Shown piece after piece: positions 58,791-64,000 of a stretch of 64,000 nt of DNA. Both the position numbers and the translations under genes were made by a program. Source of the stretch: Fodinicola feengrottensis (GTDB lineage: Bacteria; Actinomycetota; Actinomycetes; Mycobacteriales; HKI-0501); assembly GCF_010993775.1 (NCBI RefSeq), contig NZ_WOTO01000030.1, positions 1 through 64,000 of the forward strand, written 5' to 3'. How positions within the stretch are numbered: the stretch's first letter is position 1; every line of letters starts with the position of its first letter. The notes beneath the pieces are model-generated. The model had not been told where the DNA came from. It saw nothing but the letters and a program-made list of their open reading frames with translations, and ran no database searches.

Positions 58791-59694
58791 GTGGGACCTG
58801 AGGAGATCTTCGGCGACTACCGAGCGTTGTTGTTCACCGTCGCGTACGAGATTCTCGGCAGCGTGGCCGATGCCGAGGACGTGTTGCAGGACAGCTATTT
58901 GCGCTGGTGCCACATCGATTCCTCGACGGTGACCAACCCGCGTGCCTACCTGGTGCGGACGGTGACCAGGCAGGCGATCAATGAGCTGCGGACGGACGGC
59001 ACGGCGACGGCGTGAGGCCTACGTCGGCAGCTGGCTGCCGGAGCCGATCCGGACCGCGCCGGACGCGAGCGCGGACTCGTTGCTGGCCGAGTCGGTGTCG
59101 ATGGCGATGCTGCTGGTTCTGGAGACACTGAGTCCGAGTGAACGAGCCGTGTTCGTCCTGTACGAGGTGTTTGGCTATTCGCACCGGGAGATTGGCGAGC
59201 TGGTGGGAAAAGCCGAGCCCACCGTCCGGCAGATCGCGCACCGTGCTCGCGAGCACGTCCAGGCCCGGCGACGGCGGTTCGACCTCAGCCCGGACACGGC
59301 GACGCGGATCGTCGACCGTTTCCTGCGCGCGGCTCGTACCGGTGACGTCGAGGCGTTGATGGAGTTGATGGCACCAGAAGTCGTGCATATTTCCGACGGT
59401 GGTGGCCGGGTCTCCGCCGCCCGCCGGCCGATCACCGGACGTACCGAGGTCGCGCGGTATGTCGCGGGGATTGCCGGAAAGTCGGCCGCGGGCGTACGAG
59501 TGGCGGTGACGAGATACAACGCGTTGCCAGCGGTGGAGGTTTCCGCCGGCACGGGTCTTGATTACGTGCTGCTCTTTGAAATCGAGGACGCGGCAATTCG
59601 CGCGCTTTATGCCGTACGCAACCCCGAAAAGCTGCGAACCGCCGCGCTTGTCCGGCAGATCACCCGCGGAAAGGACGACGAGTGGAAGAGGTGA
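58791..59694 (+). CDS. ECF41-family RNA polymerase sigma factor, one frameshift
   Basis: Region 2: EEIFGDYRALLFTVAYEILGSVADAEDVLQDSYLRW; region 4 after a shift near 59000: LSPSERAVFVLYEVFGYSHREIGELVGKAEPTVRQIAHRAREHV. The C-terminal SnoaL-like extension has the ECF41 marks WLPEPI (linker), SDGGGRVSAARRPITG and VRNPEKL, which in this group acts as an internal anti-sigma or activity switch. About 300 aa. GTG start chosen at 58791, preceded by GGAGGT. It overlaps the SRPBCC gene by 13 bases. Confidence 0.9.
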
Positions 59695-60152
59695 CCGTCG
59701 AGCGGGTGGTAGCGGCACCGGTCGAGGAAGTCTTCGACTGGCTGGCGACGACCACCAACTACACCCGCAGCCGATGGGTGCTGCGCGCACGGTTGGCCCG
59801 GGCCGGCAGCGGTGCGCCGTACGGCGTCGGTGCGATCCGGTTGCACACGTGGGTGATCGGCTGGTTCCGTGAGCGCATCACGGCGTACCACCGGCCGCGT
59901 GGTTTCGACTATGTCGTCGAGCGAAGCATCCCGCCATCGCGCCATGAAGGCGGCCGGATGACGTTCACCGAGGTTCCCGGCGGCACCTGCGTGCGGTGGT
60001 CGACCACTGCCGAGGTCCGGTTGCCGTTCGCCGCCACCATCACCCGGCTTTTGGTCCGGCCGCTTCTCATTCGGGCCTTCACCGCTATTCTCGACACCGC
60101 CGACACTGCTCTGCGTACGACCGGATCCACCGGACCGAATCGCTCGCTCTGA
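59682..60152 (+). CDS. SRPBCC family protein (polyketide cyclase/START-like)
   Basis: Intact 156-aa helix-grip protein: VERVVAAPVEEVFDWLATTTNYTRSRWV, RERITAYHRPRGFDYVVERSIPP, FTEVPGGTCVRWSTTAEVRLPF and a C-terminal helix RAFTAILDTADTALRT. GTG start inside the 3' end of the sigma factor gene (13-base overlap), so it is its co-translated partner. ECF41 genes are usually linked to carboxymuconolactone decarboxylase or oxidoreductase-type genes; a START-like partner is a variation. A hydrophobic ligand is likely. Confidence 0.85.
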   Translation: MEEVTVERVVAAPVEEVFDWLATTTNYTRSRWVLRARLARAGSGAPYGVGAIRLHTWVIGWFRERITAYHRPRGFDYVVERSIPPSRHEGGRMTFTEVPGGTCVRWSTTAEVRLPFAATITRLLVRPLLIRAFTAILDTADTALRTTGSTGPNRSL

Positions 60153-60367
60153 TCCGCTCTTTCGGGCTTCCCGGTGGTTGTCAAGATCCGCACGGGAAAG
60201 CGACCTGGCGCTATTGCGTTCGAAACCCGCGAGCTTTCGCTTTCCTGAGCGTACCAAAAGCCAGGAAAAAGATGACATATGTAGATTGATTTTTGGTCGA
60301 CTTTGGGTAGGTTTGCTCTCGGCGCGGAAAGTGTCGCCGAAATCCGGAAAAAGGAGAATCAAGAGCA

Positions 60368-60941
60368 ATGAGAGCCCGATCTGGGGTGGTGAGCTTGGTT
60401 TTCGCGGCAGTGTGTATGGCTGCCGCGTTGACTGTGACGGCTGCCCCCGCAACGGCAAGCAGTCCGCCAACGGGGAGAATTTCTCCGATTTCTTCGGCCG
60501 GACAGCATTGTGTGCGCGGTGTTTTTGGACCGCGTCACGCCGGGCCGGTCAGCGATGAAGGTTGTCTCGCGGAGTTGTTCGGCGGCAGGAAAATCCGCGC
60601 TGGCGGTGCCGGACAGTGCGGCGGACACCGCGTTGGTCACTGTATTCGCCGACCAGAACTATCTCGGCGGCTCGTTCACGTACTATGACACACACGGAAA
60701 TGGCACCTGTGATGCTACCGGGTATTCGTTCGATGATGTCGCGGAGAACAACGCCTGGCTGAATGGCATCTCGTCCATGCGCGGTTATGACCGCTGCACT
60801 GCGGCGGAAATCTACACGACGATCAACCGCCAAGGATCCCCGTGTTTCAGCCAGGAGTCGCCGGCTGACGGCGGCCCTATTCCCTACGTTGGCGATGTAT
60901 GTAACGACCATGTCCGCTCGTTCCGTATCTGGGCCCGCTAG
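60368..60941 (+). CDS. Secreted beta/gamma-crystallin-like protein, frameshifted
   Basis: Signal peptide (VVSLVFAAVCMAAALTVTAAPATA) and ATG at 60368 after AGGAG. After a shift near 60470-60510 the mature part reads ADTALVTVFADQNYLGGSFTYYDTHGNGTCDATGYSFDDVAENNAWLNGISSMRGYDRC and ends DVCNDHVRSFRIWAR. The VTVFADQNYxGGSF and NGISSM motifs are those of beta/gamma-crystallin repeats. About 190 aa. It lies 22 bases before a second small secreted protein, with which it may form an operon. Confidence 0.68.
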
Positions 60942-60963
60942 GCACCGAACAGGAGAGACGAAA

Positions 60964-61343
60964 ATGTCGAAGAGATGGAACGTGGCTGCCTGGCCGCGAG
61001 TGCGATCGCCGTGACCATGATCGGTTCGTTGTTCGTGTCGAGCAACGCGCAGGCGGCCGCAGCCAGCCCGAACATTGTGGCGATGAACTGTAAATCCGGT
61101 ATTGACTACTTCCAGTTCGACGTTCCGACTTCCGATGGCGACTCGTACTGTTTCGCGTACGCGGGCTCGCTCCCGCTGAATATCGCGGATGTTGACTACT
61201 TTCAGGCGGGCAACAACTCGGGATCCTTCACCTATCTGGACCCGAGCACAAAAACCTGCAGAATCAGAGCGTTCACCAAAGGTGATTATAGCAAGATGCC
61301 CCTGGTGGATATTCTCTCTCTGACCATTATCTCGGACAACTAA
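60964..61343 (+). CDS. Secreted killer-toxin-like crystallin-fold protein, one frameshift
   Basis: MSKRWNVAA is joined, after a shift near 60990, to a signal peptide (LAASAIAVTMIGSLFVSSNAQA). The mature domain NIVAMNCKSGIDYFQFDV, DSYCFAYAGSLPLNIADVDYFQAGNNSGSFTYLD, RIRAFTKGDYSKMPLVDILSLTI corresponds in strand order and Cys positions to the Streptomyces killer toxin-like protein SKLP, a one-domain crystallin fold. About 125 aa. The similarity is from memory. If correct it may be antifungal or a cell-wall inhibitor. Confidence 0.65.
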
Positions 61344-61375
61344 ACCGCCTAACAGAACATCGCGCACTGCGTCTT

Positions 61376-61436
61376 CGTTGTTGACAATCCCGCACTTCTC
61401 TCGTGAGAGTGCGGGATTGTTCCGTGGTCAACAACA
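61376..61436. terminator. Terminator between crystallin-like and CGNR genes
   Basis: A strong two-part hairpin: inner 13-bp stem 61384-61396 with 61408-61420, and outer arms GTTGTTGAC (61377-61385) with GTCAACAAC (61427-61435). It lies between convergent genes. Confidence 0.78.
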
Positions 61437-61459
61437 CTGTGCGGCTACGGATCAAACTG

Positions 61460-62034
61460 TCAGTCCTGTGTGGTCTTACGGGCGCGGAAGGCTGCTGCCT
61501 TGACTCGGCCGCGGCATGCGTCGGAGAGCAGAAGTGACGTACGGCGTTACGGGAATTGTCGACGTAGACGCGGTCGCAGTGCGGTGCTGTGCAGACTCCG
61601 AGGCGGCCAGCGAGATCGCTGCCGATGGCCAGGGCGAGGGCGGCGGCGCATCCCGCGGTCCATCCCACCGAGAAGCTGTCGTCGGTGCCGTGGAAGTGAA
61701 GTTGCCAGGGCTCGTTGTCGACGCGGTCGAGTTGAGGGCGAGCGCCGGTGGTGCGCATCAGGACGTTCACGAGTTCAGCGGCCCGGTCGGTGTGGCCACT
61801 GTCCACGGCGTCGAAGACCGCTCGCATCTGGCGGCTCGCGTGCGCGAGATAGACAGCGTGCCTCGGCTCGACCGCGGCGCGGTCACGGGCGGGCGGCAGC
61901 GTGTCGCGAACGGCTTGGGGGAGTTGGTCACCCTGTGGGGCGGTGTACGCACGGCCTTGCCGGGCTCCGTCGGTCAGCGCGTTTACGAGCGAGACGGCCA
62001 CCTCGAGGAGCGCCGCTACGTGACCATCGAACAT
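61460..62034 (-). CDS. CGNR zinc-finger regulator, one frameshift
   Basis: MFDGHVAALLEVAVSLVNALTDG, then HLxxA-like helices and NEPWQLHFHG; C-terminal zinc finger VCTAPHCDRVYVDNSRNAVRHFC, shifted near 61495 into DACRGRVKAAAFRARK. The zinc finger is the CGNR type (here DNSRN before RHFC). About 191 aa. It is divergent from an MFS exporter, the usual arrangement for CGNR regulators, which it probably represses. An upstream GTG at 62049 is an alternative start. Confidence 0.88.
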
Positions 62035-62072
62035 CACTTGACTGGTCACTCCTTCGCCCTTTAGTGTCTATG

Positions 62073-62104
62073 CGTCACCGACGATAGCAGGTTCGCTGGT
62101 GACG
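62073..62104. promoter_or_regulatory. Candidate operator between CGNR and MFS genes
   Basis: Inverted repeat CGTCACC (62073-62079) and GGTGACG (62098-62104), 18-base spacer, in the short divergent region. The distance fits binding by a dimer. Confidence 0.5.
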
Positions 62105-62117
62105 ACCGGGAGGGTTC

Positions 62118-63348
62118 GTGCAAGAGTTGCCACGTGCGGTGCGGCTGCTGATCGTGGCGCGAGCAGTGAACCGGCTGGGCGCGTTTTCCCTGTCGTTTCT
62201 TACCGTGCTCATCACCACGAGGTTCGGGGCCAGCGCAACTGTCGCCGGATGCGTCAGTGCCGCCTTCGGTCTCGCCACGATCCCTTCTCGGCTGGTCGGC
62301 GGGCGGCTGGCCGACCGAATCGGCCGACGCCGGACGATCGTGGTTGGTCTGGGCGGGGTGCGCGGTGGCACAACTGGGCCTCGCCGCCGCGAATGGCCTG
62401 GTGATGGTCATCTGCTGTGCGGTGCTGTTGGGCCTGGTCTTCGAGATCTATCAACCGCCAAGTCAGGCGATGATCGCCGACGTCGTGGCACCGAATGAGC
62501 AGGTCCGTGCGTACGGCCTGCTGAACGTGGCGCTGGCCGCAGCGGGTATGGGTGCGGGCCTGCTGGCGGCATTCGTGGGCCGCTGGGACCTACGGTGGCT
62601 GTTCGTCATCGACGCCCTCACGTGCCTGCTCTGCGCCCTCACCGTGCGCCTCGTACTACCCGCGGACCGTCGCGCGGCAGCAGTGAAGACAACCGATCCG
62701 GAGCCTGTGATTGCTCCGTGGCGCGATCGCGTCTTGCTCCGCATGCTCGCCGCCGGAACGTTGTTCGCGATCATCTACCTCCAGATCATGATCACGCTCC
62801 CGCTCGCCTTGGACCGGGCCGGAATGAGTCCTTCAGACGCGGGCTTGTTGTTCACCACCTCCGCACTGACTATCGCCGCGGGACAACCGCTGATGCGTTG
62901 GCGCCTGCTCTCCACAATGTCCGCGCCCGCCGCCTTCGTTGTCGGCTATGGATTGTTGGCACTGGGACTTGCCGGATACGGGTTCGCTCGCGGCCTGCCC
63001 GCATACCTGGCGGCAACCGTGGTGTGGAGCGTGGGCGATCTGCTCCTCGTTGGCCGCGCCTACGCACTCGTAGCTGGTCTGGCCCCGCCCGGCGGCAAAG
63101 GGCGATACTTGGCGGTCTACGGCACCAGTTGGGGCATCGCGGGTATCGCCGCCCCGATTTTGGGAACGCAACTGCTTCAGCATGCCGGGCCGGTCGGCTT
63201 GTGGACCGCGATGGCGCTTGCCTGCCTGCTGCTCGCGGCCCTGCAACCCGCCATGGTCCGGGCCGCGACTCGCCCTGGAAAGGCTGAATTTCAGCCGAAG
63301 GGGACGGACAGTAAGGCGGCCGGAACGAGTGTGCCGGAGCGGCAATAG
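62118..63348 (+). CDS. MFS transporter, one frameshift
   Basis: MQELPRAVRLLIVARAVNRLGAFSLSFLTVLITTRFGASATVAG and the loop GGRLADRIGRRRTIVVGLG; after a shift at about 62350 it continues AQLGLAAANGLVMVICCAVLLGLVFEIYQPPSQAMIADVV, RWDLRWLFVIDALTCLL and KGRYLAVYGTSWGIAGIAAP. Twelve helices, about 410 aa. GTG start 62118. Exporter for an unknown drug-like compound; divergent from CGNR regulator. Confidence 0.9.
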
Positions 63349-63723
63349 CCCAGGGTGTGGCCGCTCACCAATACTGCCACCATCGCGCCATCCGCCTGGT
63401 CTGGCGTTTGAAGGCATGTCAGCCGCGCCCCTGGTACCTATTCACTATGGCCGTGCTTTCGGCGTCCAAACACGCGGCGAGGGCATTTCGCATGGAACTC
63501 ACCCTCCCGATCGGATGATGCCGCGGCGGGGACGCATTGAACGGTACCGTCGTCTGGCGGAGAGCTGCGACAGCGTAACTATTCTCGATCTGCCTCGCTA
63601 ACGGGCCGCGGGGATGTCTTCCTGAGTGCGGAAAGATTGGCGAGACCATTTCCGTGGTGACGCGAGGTCGCCAAGGAATCACCTTCCTGGTTAGGGGCGG
63701 TTTCCGGGTCGCGACGGCGGGTC
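63349..63723. other. Region without confident genes
   Basis: Contains one small rightward ORF (63416-63601) and a leftward alternative of 24 codons in the same place. No hairpin or repeat stands out. Confidence 0.3.
63416..63601 (+). CDS. Possible small protein
   Basis: A 61-codon ORF (MSAAPLVPIHYGRAFGVQ to RYRRLAESCDSVTILDLPR). Composition is plausible at its end but lacks family resemblance. A leftward reading over the same bases is equally open, so this is uncertain. Confidence 0.25.
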   Translation: MSAAPLVPIHYGRAFGVQTRGEGISHGTHPPDRMMPRRGRIERYRRLAESCDSVTILDLPR

Positions 63724-64000
63724 TCAGTTGTTGGCTAGTCCTACGACGAGATTGATGGTGGCTGCGATGACCACGGCACCCAGGACATACGAGATTAACG
63801 CGTGGCGGAGGGCGGTCCGGCGGATGTTCTTGGTCGTCAGATCGGTGTCCGAGACTTGGAAGGTCATCCCGATGGTGAACGCCAGGTAGGCGAAATCGCT
63901 GTAACGAGCGTCGTCGTCCTCATTGAAGTCAACGCCGTGTGCGTGGTCGGAGTAGTGGATTCGGGCGTAGCGGGTGGTGAAAACGGTGTGCACACTCAAC
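63724..64000 (-). CDS. DUF1345 membrane protein, partial
   Basis: Only the C-terminal 91 codons are inside the window; the 5' part continues past the right edge. HTVFTTRYARIHYSDHAHGVDFN, RYSDFAYLAFTIGMTFQVSDTDLTTKNIRRTALRHALISYVLGAVVIAATINLVVGL is the conserved C-terminus of DUF1345 integral membrane proteins, with the TxxSDTD-like loop and final helix. Function unknown. Confidence 0.9.
   Translation of the reverse strand, partial: LSVHTVFTTRYARIHYSDHAHGVDFNEDDDARYSDFAYLAFTIGMTFQVSDTDLTTKNIRRTALRHALISYVLGAVVIAATINLVVGLANN

Noticed and set aside
53776..60152. Secondary-metabolite gene cluster
   Set aside because: P450s, ferredoxin, LLM and SRPBCC genes are suggestive, but no PKS, NRPS, terpene or RiPP core enzyme is present.
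1..64000. CRISPR array or Cas genes
   Set aside because: No regularly spaced direct repeats and no Cas-like proteins were seen.
1..64000. tRNA or rRNA genes
   Set aside because: No TTCGA-type T-loop with matching acceptor stems and no rRNA segments were recognised on either strand, though scanning was by eye.

Overview
The window is high-GC actinobacterial DNA. A filamentous or at least regulator-rich actinomycete is suggested by an AfsR-type SARP regulator, an XRE/DUF5753 module, ECF41 sigma factor, F420-type LLM oxidoreductase, MftR/MftD mycofactocin proteins, DUF222-HNH protein, SHOCT protein and about ten TetR/MarR/ArsR/HxlR regulators. The genus cannot be fixed from the sequence alone. 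No rRNA, tRNA or CRISPR array was seen.

A caveat governs the whole annotation: most long genes are interrupted by +1/-1 shifts while the protein family continues without loss in another frame, several at homopolymers (for example T8 at 4788-4795, G6 at 4985-4990, T6 at 6494-6499, G7 at 34168-34174). I treat these as single genes with probable sequencing indels and give the span of the whole gene; starts and ends inside shifted regions are approximate.

Layout. 0.2-5.3 kb: thiolase, acyl-CoA synthetase and carotenoid-cleavage-type oxygenase in one leftward operon, with a divergent double HxlR regulator. 5.3-7 kb: cobalamin riboswitch driving the cobalt transporter pair CbtB-CbtA, with a histidine phosphatase divergent. 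7-14.6 kb: FrnE-like DsbA, CPBP protease, MarR, a truncated CHAP gene, an XRE/DUF6879 three-gene module, an HNH nuclease, and hypotheticals. 14.7-21.6 kb: tandem TetR paralogs with matching operators, a NarL-type two-component pair, a membrane protein and an AfsR-like regulator. 21.6-27.5 kb: GH94-like enzyme with TetR, a strong palindrome, RibD/DHFR-like gene, questin-oxidase-like gene and an ArsR regulator. Two long palindromic elements with CTAG ends sit exactly between stop and start codons of neighbours. 27.6-36 kb: dGTPase facing a leftward operon of TPR protein, UPF1-like helicase and a hypothetical protein, then a secreted I36-type inhibitor. 36-41 kb: TetR/MpaB, ArsR/MFS pairs and a second TPR paralog. 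41-45.5 kb: mftR/mftD without other mft genes, then a ClpC whose middle (M) domain is missing. 45.5-53.8 kb: GNAT, TetR, a double-domain trypsin, small secreted and membrane proteins, patatin with TetR, DUF222-HNH. 53.8-60.2 kb: TetR, ferredoxin and two P450s, an LLM oxidoreductase behind paired dyad operators, then membrane protein, ECF41 sigma factor and overlapping SRPBCC gene. 60.3-64 kb: two secreted beta/gamma-crystallin-like proteins, CGNR regulator with MFS exporter, and the 3' end of a DUF1345 gene.

Most loci are divergent regulator/target pairs with a recognisable inverted repeat between them, so the window reads as a chain of small, separately controlled accessory modules.
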